The translations under genes and the position numbers were made by a program. A stretch of DNA of 62,477 nucleotides from Streptomyces macrolidinus (GTDB lineage Bacteria > Actinomycetota > Actinomycetes > Streptomycetales > Streptomycetaceae): contig NZ_JAMWMR010000032.1 in the NCBI RefSeq assembly GCF_023887685.1, positions 1-62,477 of the forward strand, written 5' to 3'. The notes beneath the pieces are model-generated. The model did no database searches and was not told the origin of the DNA. It worked only from the letters and a program-made list of their open reading frames with translations. Shown in pieces: positions 31,806-40,190 of the stretch. The stretch's first letter is position 1, and each line of letters opens with the position of its first letter.

Positions 31806-31839
31806 GGACCATACCGCTGGGCTGCACGGTCCGTAGGGT
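31806..31839. promoter_or_regulatory. Divergent MocR promoter with paired GGACCRTRC half-sites
   Basis: GGACCATAC at 31806-31814 and its near-inverse GCACGGTCC at 31824-31832 lie between the divergent starts 31799 and 31846. A TAGGGT -10-like hexamer at 31834-31839 ends six bases before the rightward ATG, and a TATGGT on the other strand precedes the leftward ATG by eight bases, so both transcripts may be leaderless. Likely MocR operator; inferred. Confidence 0.45.
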
Positions 31840-31845
31840 CGAAGC

Positions 31846-32367
31846 ATGATCGCAGAGAACAACGCACAGAACGACGCGCAGAACGACGCACAGTACGCGC
31901 ACGAAGAGCCCGCCCGACTGCAGTGGGCCCAGCAGGCTCCCGACGTCTACAAGGCCATGGTCCGGCTGGACGTGGCCGCCCGGCGGGGTGTCGACCCGAA
32001 GCTGTACGAACTGGTCAAGATCCGCGCCTCGCAGGTGAACGGCTGCGCCTTCTGTCTCGACATGCACACCAAGGACGCGCTCGCGGCCGGGGAGACCGTC
32101 GAGCGGATCGTGCAGCTCAGCGCGTGGCGGGAGTCGCGGCACTTCTACACCGAGAAGGAACTCGCGGCGATCGAGCTGACCGAGGCCGTGACGCTCATCA
32201 CCGAGGGGGGCGTGTCGGACGAGGTGTACGAGAAGGCCGCCAAGCACTTCGACGAGGCCGAACTCACGCAACTGATCGCCGCGATCACGGTGATCAACGC
32301 CTGGAACCGGTTCGCCATCACCGCGCGCATGACGCCGGGTCACTACGAGCCGGGCAAGCGCAACTGA
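31846..32367 (+). CDS. Carboxymuconolactone decarboxylase / AhpD-like protein
   Basis: 173 aa. The CMD domain is at about residues 45-145, with the AhpD redox motif C-x-x-C-x-x-x-H in VNGCAFCLDMHTKDALAAGET preceded by ELVKIRASQ. Most likely a peroxidase or reductase-type protein, not a decarboxylase. The first 20 residues are an Asn/Gln/Ala repeat (AENNAQNDAQNDAQYAHEE) from a slipping nonamer. Divergent from the MocR regulator and probably its target; hairpin 32464-32488 lies about 100 bases after the stop. Confidence 0.88.
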   Translation: MIAENNAQNDAQNDAQYAHEEPARLQWAQQAPDVYKAMVRLDVAARRGVDPKLYELVKIRASQVNGCAFCLDMHTKDALAAGETVERIVQLSAWRESRHFYTEKELAAIELTEAVTLITEGGVSDEVYEKAAKHFDEAELTQLIAAITVINAWNRFAITARMTPGHYEPGKRN

Positions 32368-32463
32368 CCGTTCCTCCTTGGCGGGAGGAGCCGAACGAGT
32401 ATCACGCGGGCGGAGTTCTTGTCCTTACCGGACGAGGCTCCGCACAGTGATTACCGAAAGAAC

Positions 32464-32488
32464 CCGGCGCCGCGCCAACCGGCGCCGG
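32464..32488 (+). terminator. 8-bp GC hairpin, probable terminator
   Basis: CCGGCGCC (32464-32471) pairs with GGCGCCGG (32481-32488) downstream of the AhpD-like gene. The rest of the 32368-32695 gap has no gene; it carries the upstream region of the YeeE/YedE operon. Confidence 0.5.
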
Positions 32489-32647
32489 ATGTGCGGAATT
32501 TCACGCACCTTCAGTGACCTGTTTCACGGTCTTCGATATCCACACCCCTCGACAGCTCGACGCAATGTCCGCATTCCCTCCACAAGTTGTCGGGAGAACA
32601 CCGCCAAACGCCTTGGTGTGACATCTCCCTGAGGTTGCCCGAGGCAC

Positions 32648-32662
32648 CGAATCAGTGATTCG
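32648..32662. promoter_or_regulatory. CGAATC-AGT-GATTCG inverted repeat upstream of the YeeE/YedE operon
   Basis: Perfect 6-bp arms with a 3-base centre at 32648-32662, 34 bases before the GTG of the first gene. It is a plausible operator, for example for an ArsR- or Rrf2-type sulfur/redox regulator, but none is adjacent. Confidence 0.35.
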
Positions 32663-32695
32663 ATCACGGCAATGACGAGAACCGGAGGGAGCGAC

Positions 32696-33223
32696 GTGGG
32701 TTGCTCACATGCCATGGCGTGTCCCCTGTTCCCCCTGCTCAAGGCGAGCTTGCAGGGGTGGCGCGACTACTACTGCGACAGCGCGGACCAATGGCACGAC
32801 TGTGCTCGCTACCGGCTGTCGCTCACCGGTGAGCCGGTGCCGATCAGCTTGCTGCCCAACGGGGCCGCGGCACGGCACCTCGAAGCGGCCACCGGTCCGG
32901 CCCGCCCGACGCAGGCACAGCCTCATCCGACACAGACACAAGGCCATCCGGCACAGGCGCAGGCGTATCCGGCACAAGCGCAGGCCTACCCGGCGCAGGC
33001 GTATCCAGCACAAGCACAGGCCTACCCGCCCCCGCAGGCCCAGCCGCCAGGAGCCGATCCGTGGGCACCGGAGGCCGGAGCGTGGTCCCAGCCGACCCCC
33101 ACACCGACCCCCACACCGGCACCGACACCGACGCCTCCGCCGTCCGCGCGGACTCCGCGCGAGCCCGGCCGCAAGCGCGGCTGGTGGGCTCGGCTCACCG
33201 AGTGGATGAGGAGCCCGGCATGA
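32696..33223 (+). CDS. Cys-rich N-terminal domain protein with PAQAQAY and PT repeats
   Basis: 175 aa from the GTG at 32696, with GGAGGGAG upstream. Residues 1-60 are a compact domain with five Cys (GCSHAMACPLFP, DYYCDSADQWHDCARY, ending SLTGEPVPISLLPNG), suggesting metal or Fe-S binding. Residues about 70-115 are tandem PAQAQAY-type repeats encoded by near-identical 21-bp units. Residues about 135-155 are Pro-Thr repeats. The end is Arg/Trp-rich (KRGWWARLTEWM), amphipathic. No signal peptide. It overlaps the downstream YeeE/YedE gene by four bases (ATGA). Function unknown; context suggests it serves the sulfur-transport pair. Confidence 0.75.
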   Translation: MGCSHAMACPLFPLLKASLQGWRDYYCDSADQWHDCARYRLSLTGEPVPISLLPNGAAARHLEAATGPARPTQAQPHPTQTQGHPAQAQAYPAQAQAYPAQAYPAQAQAYPPPQAQPPGADPWAPEAGAWSQPTPTPTPTPAPTPTPPPSARTPREPGRKRGWWARLTEWMRSPA

Positions 33224-33963
33224 GCCCCTACTGGCCCTGGTGGGCGGGCGCTGTCGGGCTCGCGCTGGTCATCGTCAACCACACCCTCACCACCGACCGG
33301 TCCTTCGGGGTCTCGTCGGCCTGGGACCGGGTGCTGCACTGGCGCAGGGAACGCCGACTCGAGCGGGCGGAGGAGGAGTTCACCGACGAGCAGGCGCTGG
33401 TCGACGCCCTCGCCGCGGCCACGGCGGAGCACTTCGGCACGGCGGCCCCCAACACCCACGCCGCGCACGGGACTTCGTACGGTGATCCGCAGGCGTACTA
33501 CGGCGCCCCGCAGGCCCCGTACGCCACGCCGCAGACGTACTGCGACACCCCGCAGACCCCGTACGCCGCACCGCAACCGACCGCCCCGGTGGTCGAACCC
33601 GTGGCGGAGGAGCGCTCCTCCGCCATGAACCGGCGCCCGGCGCCGCTGGTCACCCAGGCCTCCCTGCTGGTGTCGATCTTCCTCGGCGGGCTCATCGCCT
33701 CGCTCGTCTCCGGACGGTTCGAGATCCGCTTCGACATGGGGCCGGGCTTTCGCGACCTGGTGACCGGCAACCCCCTCACCATGGTCGTCCTGCTGTTCCT
33801 GGGCGGCGTGCTGGTGGGCTTCGGCACCCGGCTGGCCGGGGGCTGCAGCTCGGGCCACGGACTCAGCGGCTGCGGTCGGCTGCAACCGGTCAGTATCGTC
33901 GCGACCGCCGTGTTCTTCGGCACCGCCGCCGGAGTGTCGTTCCTGCTCTGGAAGGTGATCTGA
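33220..33963 (+). CDS. YeeE/YedE (TsuA-like) transporter half A with cytoplasmic insert
   Basis: 247 aa, GAGGAG before the ATG. Helix 1 is at about residues 4-20 (WPWWAGAVGLALVIVNHTL). A hydrophilic segment at about 28-135 contains a Tyr/Pro/Gln-rich repeat (DPQAYYGAPQAPYATPQTYCDTPQTPY). Helices follow at about 145-165, 185-210 and 225-245. The family signature is GGVLVGFGTRLAGGCSSGHGLSGCG, with the conserved Cys of the thiosulfate-transport pore. The YeeE/YedE domain is half length; the other half is the next gene, overlapping by one base (TGATG). Confidence 0.82.
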   Translation: MSPYWPWWAGAVGLALVIVNHTLTTDRSFGVSSAWDRVLHWRRERRLERAEEEFTDEQALVDALAAATAEHFGTAAPNTHAAHGTSYGDPQAYYGAPQAPYATPQTYCDTPQTPYAAPQPTAPVVEPVAEERSSAMNRRPAPLVTQASLLVSIFLGGLIASLVSGRFEIRFDMGPGFRDLVTGNPLTMVVLLFLGGVLVGFGTRLAGGCSSGHGLSGCGRLQPVSIVATAVFFGTAAGVSFLLWKVI

Positions 33964-34379
33964 TGCGCACCCGAGGCGCGCTCCTGCTGGCCAACATCAT
34001 CTCCGGGCTGGCTCTCGGCTTCACCCTCAGCAATATCGGCTTCGTCGACTACGCCGAGCTGAACCGCATGTTCACCTTCCAGGACCCGCGGATGCTGCTG
34101 TCCTTCGCCGGTGCCGTCGTGATCATCGCGGCCGTGTTCGCCGTGCTGCGGGTCCGCCGCACGCCGGGGCGCGTCCACGCGGGCGTCGTCATCGGCGCGG
34201 TGCTGTTCGGCACGGGCTGGGCGATCTCGGGCGGCTGCCCGGCCATTCCGATCGCCCAGCTCGCGGGCGGGTATCTGCCCGCCCTGGTCACCATCGTCGG
34301 TGTCGTGGTCGGAACCCGGCTGTGCCGCTGGGCCAGTGGCCGGTACTTCAAACTCGACCGGGGTTCCTGCGGGTTGTGA
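33963..34379 (+). CDS. YeeE/YedE-family half B (DUF6691-like) membrane protein
   Basis: 138 aa, four transmembrane helices. The conserved Cys motif is VLFGTGWAISGGCPAIPIAQLAGG, matching the second half of YeeE/YedE transporters. Coupled to half A by a one-base overlap; together they would make one pseudo-symmetric transporter for thiosulfate or a related sulfur species. A TTRLCRWASGRYFKLDRGSCGL-like tail adds two more Cys. No sulfurtransferase or TusA gene is adjacent, so the ion is inferred from family only. Confidence 0.82.
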   Translation: MRTRGALLLANIISGLALGFTLSNIGFVDYAELNRMFTFQDPRMLLSFAGAVVIIAAVFAVLRVRRTPGRVHAGVVIGAVLFGTGWAISGGCPAIPIAQLAGGYLPALVTIVGVVVGTRLCRWASGRYFKLDRGSCGL

Positions 34380-34491
34380 CGCCGCGGCGGTCACCGCGCG
34401 GCGTTATCTCTTCCCGAATTCACCGACGTTCCCGAAGTGGCCTCGCTGCTTTCCGACAACGCAGCCTGAATACGAAAGGCCCACACCGGCT

Positions 34492-34523
34492 GCCGGAGGG
34501 ACGCGGTCACGCACCCCTCCGGC
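34492..34523. terminator. 9-bp hairpin between convergent operons
   Basis: GCCGGAGGG (34492-34500) pairs with CCCTCCGGC (34515-34523), between the YeeE/YedE operon end (34379) and the betaine-binding protein stop (34532). Confidence 0.6.
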
Positions 34524-34531
34524 GGATGCGA

Positions 34532-35506
34532 TCAGCGCGTCCACGCCCGCCATGTCGAAGTGTGGTTATCCACCCACCTCATCGCCGCCTCGGTCGGGGT
34601 CAGCTTCTGGTCGGCAATCAGGAGCGCTACCTCGTTCTGGTCCTGTGTCGTCCACCTGAACTTCTTCAGGAACGTCGCCGCCTTGCCGCCGTTCTTCGCG
34701 AAGTCGGTGTTCAGGTACTTCTGGAGCGGGGTGTGCGGGTACGCGCAGGCGACCTTCGTCGCGTCCGCGTCGCACCCCTTCGTGTACGGCGGCAGTTCCA
34801 CCTCCGTCATCGGGACCTTCTCGAACAGCCACTGCGGCGCGTACCAGTACGTGAGGAACGGCTTGCGTTCCTTCGCGAACTGTTTGATCTGGGTGATCTG
34901 CGCCGCCTCCGAACCGGAGAACACCACCTGGTAGTTCAGCTTCAGGTTCTTCACCAGCGCCTTGTCGTTGGTGACGTAGGAGGGCGAGCCGTCGAGGAGT
35001 TGGCCCTTGCCGCCGCTCTCCGCGGTCCGCAGGTGCGACGCGTACGCGTTGAGGTTCTTCCAGTCGGTGACCTCGGGGTGCTGCCGGGCGAAGTACGTCG
35101 GTACGTACCAGCCGATGTGGCCGGTGACCCCGAGGTCGCCGCCGCGCGTGATCGTCCCCTTGTCCTCGACGTACCGCTTCACCTGGTCGGGGTGGCCCCA
35201 GTCCTCCAGGATCGCGTCGACCCGGCCCTGGCTGAGCGCGTCCCAGGCCGGTACCTCGTCGACCTGCACGGTGTCGACGCGGTAGCCGAGTTCGTGCTCC
35301 AGGAGGTACTGGGCCACGGCCACGTTGGCCTGCGCGCCCACCCATGACTGCACGGACAGGGTCACGGTCTTCGCGCCCCGCGCGCCCGCGAAGGGCGAGG
35401 CCTGCCGGGTCATGTCGGCGGCGCCGCAGCCGGTCGTCAGCGTCAGCGCGGCCACGGCGGCCGTGAGCGCCGTACGGCGGGAGACACCGAAGGTGGACAC
35501 AGCCAT
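34532..35506 (-). CDS. Glycine betaine ABC transporter substrate-binding lipoprotein
   Basis: 324 aa. Lipoprotein signal (RRTALTAAVAALTLTTGCGAAD, lipobox Cys near residue 27). The OpuAC domain follows (VTLSVQSWVGAQANVAVAQYLLEHELGYRVDTVQVDEVPAWDALSQGRVDAILEDWG). Aromatic residues for quaternary ammonium binding are likely among YWYAPQWLF and GHIGWYVPTYF. It delivers betaine or choline to the fused permease. Last gene of the five-gene operon, one base after the permease stop. Confidence 0.92.
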   Translation of the reverse strand: MAVSTFGVSRRTALTAAVAALTLTTGCGAADMTRQASPFAGARGAKTVTLSVQSWVGAQANVAVAQYLLEHELGYRVDTVQVDEVPAWDALSQGRVDAILEDWGHPDQVKRYVEDKGTITRGGDLGVTGHIGWYVPTYFARQHPEVTDWKNLNAYASHLRTAESGGKGQLLDGSPSYVTNDKALVKNLKLNYQVVFSGSEAAQITQIKQFAKERKPFLTYWYAPQWLFEKVPMTEVELPPYTKGCDADATKVACAYPHTPLQKYLNTDFAKNGGKAATFLKKFRWTTQDQNEVALLIADQKLTPTEAAMRWVDNHTSTWRAWTR

Positions 35507-35507
35507 G

Positions 35508-37454
35508 TCACGCTCCCTTCTTCGGGTGGTGTCCGGTGGGCTGGGTCACCCGGTCGAGCATCAGGCCGAGGCAGACGATCGCCGCGCCGGCCACCAGACC
35601 GGTCGCCAGATCGCCCTGCGCGAGGCCGAAGACGACGTCGTAGCCGAGCGCGCCACCACCGACCAGGCCACCGATGATGACGACGGCGAGGACCAGCACC
35701 ACGCCCTGGTTGACGGCGAGCAGCAACGCCGGGCGAGCCAGCGGGAGTTGGACCTGACGCAGTTGCTGGCCGCTGGTCGCGCCGAGCGAGCGGGCCGACT
35801 CCAGGGCCGCCGGGTCGACCTGGCGCAGCCCCTGCGCGGTGATACGGACGACGGCCGGGAACGCGTACACGATCGCCGCCGCGACGGCGGGCGCGCGGCC
35901 GACGCCGAAGAGCGCGACGACCGGGATCAGGTACACGAACTGCGGCAGCGTCTGGAAGACGTCCAGGACCGGGCGCAGCAGCCGTTCGAGGCGGTCGCTG
36001 CGGGCGGCGGCGATGCCCGTCGCGAGCCCGAGGACGAGGGTGACGGCGACGGCCGCGAGGACCTGGGACAGCGTGTCCAGGGACGGCTTCCACACGCCGA
36101 GCACGCCGGTCGCGGCCATCGCGAGGACGGCGGTGAGCGCGGTGCGCCAGGTGCCGATCAGCCAGGCGAGCGCGGCGACGACGAGCAGCACCGACCACCA
36201 GGGCAGCCACTGCAGGCCCGCCCGGACCGGGTCCAGGACCCAGGTCGTGAAGCGGGCTGCCCAGTCGGCGGTGCCGCCCACGTACGGGACGCCCGTGTAG
36301 AGGTGGGCGGTCATCCAGTCGACGGCGCGGTTCACCGGGGCGGCGATCGGTACGGTCCAGGACGCGGGCCAGTCCGGGCGACCGAGGAGGCGTACGGCCA
36401 GGGCGACGGCGACGGTGACCCCGGCGGCGTACGCCCACCCGGCCCGGCCGCCGGGTCCGGGGCGTTCGCCCGCCGCGCCCGTGACCCGGTCCAGGACGAC
36501 CGCGAGCAGCACGATCGGGATGCCCGCGGCGAGTGCGGCGCCCACGTCGACCGAGGCGAGTGCCTGGTAGACGCGGTCGCCGAGGCCGCCGCCGCCGATC
36601 ACGGAGGCGATGACCGCCATGGAGAGCGCCATCATGATCGTCTGGTTGAGGCCGAGGAGCAGTTCCCGGCGGGCCAGCGGGAGACGGGCGGTCAGCAGGC
36701 GCTGGCGCGCGGTGGTGCCGAGCGACTCGACCGCTTCGAGGACCTCCTTGTCGGCGTCGCGCAGTCCGAGCGCGGTGAGCCGGGCCATCGGCGGGGCCGC
36801 GTAGACGACCGTGGCGAAGACGGCCGCGGGGACGCCGATGCCGAAGACCAGGACGACGGGCAGGAGGTACGCGAACGCCGGGAACACCTGCATGGTGTCG
36901 AGGACGGGGCGCAGCGCCCGGTAGGTGCGGTCCGACAGCCCGGCGGCGAGTCCGAGCACGGCGCCGAGCGCGACGGAGGCGAGCACCGCGACCACCATGA
37001 GCGCCAGCGTCTGCATGGTGGGCACCCACATGCCGAGCAGCCCGCAGGCGAGGAACGCGGCCGTCGTAGCGAGGGCCAGGCGCATCCCCGCGGTACGCCA
37101 CGCCAGCAGCCCGGCGGCGACCGTCACGCCCGCCCAGCCCGCCGCGAGGAGCACCAGGTAGACGGCGCGTACGGACAGGACGACGGCGTTGCTGAGGTGG
37201 CCGAAGAAGTAGAGGAAGAGGGGGTGGCTGTCGCGGTTGTCGATGATCCAGTCGCTGGTGCGGGCGAGGGGCGCGGAGAGGTCGACGGTCAGCGCGTGCG
37301 GCCAACTGCCGCTGCCCCAGCGGGCGTTCAGCAAGGGTACGAGGATCGCCGCGGCGACCGCGAGCAGGAGCAGCTTGCCTGCGGACCGGTTCCGGAGGAC
37401 GCCGGGAAGGACGGCGGCGCGAGAGGCGGTGGTGGTCGTGGTGAGTGCGGCCAT
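35508..37454 (-). CDS. Glycine betaine/choline ABC permease, two permease domains fused
   Basis: 648 aa, about twice the usual length. It has two BPD_transp_1 domains, at about residues 110-300 and 430-630. Each has the EAA-type loop: EVLEAVESLGTTARQRLLTARLPLARRELLLGLNQTIMMALSMAVIAS and ALESARSLGATSGQQLRQVQLPLARPALLLAVNQGVVLVLAVVIIGG. Both halves of the channel are therefore on one chain. About twelve transmembrane segments in total. It overlaps the ATPase gene by one base. Confidence 0.93.
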   Translation of the reverse strand: MAALTTTTTASRAAVLPGVLRNRSAGKLLLLAVAAAILVPLLNARWGSGSWPHALTVDLSAPLARTSDWIIDNRDSHPLFLYFFGHLSNAVVLSVRAVYLVLLAAGWAGVTVAAGLLAWRTAGMRLALATTAAFLACGLLGMWVPTMQTLALMVVAVLASVALGAVLGLAAGLSDRTYRALRPVLDTMQVFPAFAYLLPVVLVFGIGVPAAVFATVVYAAPPMARLTALGLRDADKEVLEAVESLGTTARQRLLTARLPLARRELLLGLNQTIMMALSMAVIASVIGGGGLGDRVYQALASVDVGAALAAGIPIVLLAVVLDRVTGAAGERPGPGGRAGWAYAAGVTVAVALAVRLLGRPDWPASWTVPIAAPVNRAVDWMTAHLYTGVPYVGGTADWAARFTTWVLDPVRAGLQWLPWWSVLLVVAALAWLIGTWRTALTAVLAMAATGVLGVWKPSLDTLSQVLAAVAVTLVLGLATGIAAARSDRLERLLRPVLDVFQTLPQFVYLIPVVALFGVGRAPAVAAAIVYAFPAVVRITAQGLRQVDPAALESARSLGATSGQQLRQVQLPLARPALLLAVNQGVVLVLAVVIIGGLVGGGALGYDVVFGLAQGDLATGLVAGAAIVCLGLMLDRVTQPTGHHPKKGA

Positions 37455-38581
37455 CAGGCCGCCTTGTCGTGGCGTTCAGGCCGTTGCCCGGCCTCCGGCG
37501 CCCGACGCCCAGGACCCTGCTCGGTGCCCGCCACGACACGGAGCAGCCGGTCGTGGTCGACGACCCCCAGGCAGCGTCCCTCGTCCATGACCCGGGCCGG
37601 TGACCCGGTGCGGGCCACCGCCTCGATGGCCTCCGCCACCGTCGCGTCGGGCGGCAGTGCCGGGCCGTCCGCCGTCTCCTCGGCGGACGCGGCGCGCATG
37701 GCCGTACGGACGGTCACCACCTGCTCCCGCGGCACGTCCCGGACGAAGGCGCGGACGTAGTCGTCGGCCGGGGAGCCCACGATCTCCTCGGGGGTGCCCA
37801 GTTGCACCAGACGGCCGTCGCGCATCAGGGCGATCCGGTCGCCGAGCTTGAGCGCCTCGCTCAGATCGTGGGTGACGAAGACCATCGTGCGGCCCTCCTC
37901 GCGGTGCAGCCGGACCACCTCCTCCTGCATATCGCGCCGGATCAGCGGGTCGAGCGCGCTGAACGGCTCGTCGAACAGCAACACTTCGGGGTCGACGGCG
38001 AGCGCGCGGGCGAGCCCGACCCGCTGCCGCTGGCCGCCCGAGAGCTGGGCGGGGCGCCGCTGCTCCATGCCCTCCAGGCCGACCTTGGCGACGAAGGCGG
38101 CGGCCCGTTCGCGGCGCTCGGCCCGCCCCACGCCCTGGATCTCCAGGCCGTACGCCACGTTGTCGAGGACCGTACGGTGCGGCAGCAGGCCGAAGTGCTG
38201 GAAGACCATCGCGGCCCGGTGGCGGCGCAGTTCGCGCAGCCGGGCCTTGTCCATGGCGCGGACGTCCTCGCCGTCGATGGCGAGGGTGCCTGCGGTCGGC
38301 TCGATCAGCCGGGTCAGACAGCGCACCAGCGTGGACTTGCCGGAGCCGGACAGGCCCATGATGACGAAGACCTCGCCCTTGCGGACATCGAAGCCCACAT
38401 CGCGGATCGCGGCCGTGCAGCCGGTGCGCTCGCGCAGTTCGGCAGCGCTCAACGCGGCCAGCTCGGGGTCGGCGGGCACACGCTCCGCCTTGGGCCCGAA
38501 GACCTTCCACAGGCCCGCCACCGAGAACACCGGCGTATCGACCTCGGTGCGGACAGAGGTACTTGAGGCATCCGTACTCAT
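37454..38581 (-). CDS. Glycine betaine ABC transporter ATP-binding protein
   Basis: 375 aa. Walker A GLSGSGKSTLVRCLTRLIEP (about residue 75), Q-loop VFQHFGLLPHRTVLDNVAYGLE, ABC signature LSGGQRQRVGLARALA, Walker B VLLFDEPFSALDPL, H-loop VFVTHDLSEAL. The N-terminal 40 or so residues match OpuAA/ProV proteins. The C-terminus carries a CBS-like segment (DATVAEAIEAVARTGSPARVMDEGRCLGVVDHDRLLRVV), often the osmosensor in this family. It overlaps the choline oxidase/dehydrogenase gene by four bases. Confidence 0.94.
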   Translation of the reverse strand: MSTDASSTSVRTEVDTPVFSVAGLWKVFGPKAERVPADPELAALSAAELRERTGCTAAIRDVGFDVRKGEVFVIMGLSGSGKSTLVRCLTRLIEPTAGTLAIDGEDVRAMDKARLRELRRHRAAMVFQHFGLLPHRTVLDNVAYGLEIQGVGRAERRERAAAFVAKVGLEGMEQRRPAQLSGGQRQRVGLARALAVDPEVLLFDEPFSALDPLIRRDMQEEVVRLHREEGRTMVFVTHDLSEALKLGDRIALMRDGRLVQLGTPEEIVGSPADDYVRAFVRDVPREQVVTVRTAMRAASAEETADGPALPPDATVAEAIEAVARTGSPARVMDEGRCLGVVDHDRLLRVVAGTEQGPGRRAPEAGQRPERHDKAA

Positions 38582-40125
38582 CGGGCGTCACCCCCGGCCG
38601 GAGCGCCACCGAGCAGATCGGCGCACTTCTCCCCCACCATCAGTACGCCGACCATCGGGTTCACCGCGGTCATGGTCGGGAAGACGGACGCGTCGGCGAT
38701 CCGGATGCCGTCCAGGCCGCGTATCCGCAACTCGGGGTCCACCACGGTGAGTTCGTCGCTCTCGGCGCCCATCTTGCAGGTGCCCGCCGGGTGGTAGACG
38801 GTGTGGGCGACCTTGCGGGCGTAGTCGCTCAGTTCCTCGTCGCCGGTGATGTCCGGGCCGGGGCAGACCTCCCGCTTGAGCCAGCCCGCCAGCGGCTCGG
38901 TCTTCGCGATCTCACGGGCGATCCGGATGCCGTCCACGAGGGTGCGGCCGTCGTAGTCGTCCTCGTCGGTGAAGTAGCGGAAGTCGAGCGCGGGCTTGTC
39001 CTCGGGGTCGGCGCTCGTCAGGTAGAGGCGGCCACGGCTCTTCGGCTTGGGGATGTTCGGGGTCATGGAGACGCCGAACTCCGGCCGCTCGTAGCCGATT
39101 CGCTCCGGGTTGTCGGTGAACGGGATCTGGTAGAAGTGGAACATCAGGTCCGGGCCCGCGTGGTCGGGGTCGCGGCGTACGAACAGCCCGGCGTCGCTGT
39201 CCATCGCGGAGTTCTCCGGGATCGGACCGTGCGTCTCCCACACGATCACCGACTCGGGGTGGTCGAGCAGGTTCTCGCCGACCCCCGGCAGATCGTGCAC
39301 GACGGGGATGCCGAGCTTGTCCAGGTCCTCCTTCGGGCCGATGCCGGAGTGCAGCAGCAGCCGCGGGGAGTCGACGGCGCCCGCGCACAGGACGACTTCG
39401 CGGCGGGCCCGTACGAGGATCTCCTCGCCGTCCTGGGTGCGCACATGCACGCCCTCGGCCCGGGTGCCGTCCATCTCCAGTCGGTACGCCCAGGTCTCCA
39501 GGAACAGCGTCAGGTTGGGGCGCTCGTCCATCACCGGGTGCAGATACGCGACGGACGCGCTGGAACGCTTGTTGTTCTCGGGGTGGTAGGCGAGGTCGAA
39601 GAAGCCGACGCCCTCGGTGAACGGCTTCTTGTTGAAGCCCTCGACACGCGGGACGCCGAGGGTCGCCTGGGCCGCGTCCACGAAGTCGCGGGCGATGGCG
39701 TTGCGGTCGTTCTCGTCCACCGGAACGATGTTGTTGAGGAGCCGGGCGTAGTACGCCTCCATCGGGACGGCGCCCCAGCCCTCGGCCCCGGCGGCCTCCC
39801 ACTCGTCCCAGTCGGAGGGCAGCGGCTTGAACGCGATCAGCGTGTTGTGCGAGGAGCAGCCGCCGAGCACGCGGGCGCGGCTGTGCCGGATGTGCGAGTT
39901 GCCGCGCGGCTGTTCGGTGGTCGGGTAGTCGTAGTCGAGTTCGCCGCCCAGGAGGCCCAGCCAACGGCGCAGGGTGAGCACGTCGTCGCGGCCGACGTCG
40001 CTGGGGCCGCCCTCGATGACGGCCACCGTGACGTCCGGGTTCTCGGTGAGGCGGGAGGCGATGACGGACCCCGCGGTACCGCCGCCGATGACGACATAGT
40101 CGTAGGTGTGCGCGGTCTGGTGCAT
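38578..40125 (-). CDS. betA: GMC-family choline dehydrogenase/oxidase
   Basis: 515 aa. The FAD motif is at residues about 9-24 (YDYVVIGGGTAGSVIASRL), followed by the GMC signature HSRARVLGGCSSHNTLIAFKP, with Ser where many GMC enzymes have the FAD-linking His. The C-terminal catalytic His-Asn region is HTVYHPAGTCKMG and DASVFPTMTAVNPMVGVLMVGEKCADLL. It oxidises choline to betaine aldehyde (and possibly to betaine). It lies between the aldehyde dehydrogenase and the ABC genes, which supports the choline assignment. Exact acceptor (O2 or quinone) not deducible. Confidence 0.88.
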   Translation of the reverse strand: MHQTAHTYDYVVIGGGTAGSVIASRLTENPDVTVAVIEGGPSDVGRDDVLTLRRWLGLLGGELDYDYPTTEQPRGNSHIRHSRARVLGGCSSHNTLIAFKPLPSDWDEWEAAGAEGWGAVPMEAYYARLLNNIVPVDENDRNAIARDFVDAAQATLGVPRVEGFNKKPFTEGVGFFDLAYHPENNKRSSASVAYLHPVMDERPNLTLFLETWAYRLEMDGTRAEGVHVRTQDGEEILVRARREVVLCAGAVDSPRLLLHSGIGPKEDLDKLGIPVVHDLPGVGENLLDHPESVIVWETHGPIPENSAMDSDAGLFVRRDPDHAGPDLMFHFYQIPFTDNPERIGYERPEFGVSMTPNIPKPKSRGRLYLTSADPEDKPALDFRYFTDEDDYDGRTLVDGIRIAREIAKTEPLAGWLKREVCPGPDITGDEELSDYARKVAHTVYHPAGTCKMGAESDELTVVDPELRIRGLDGIRIADASVFPTMTAVNPMVGVLMVGEKCADLLGGAPAGGDAR

Positions 40126-40190
40126 GGCAGGTTGCTCCAAGGTGCTGGTGGGGGTGGGGGTGCTGCGGGAGGTCGAAGGGTGGGGCGGGT

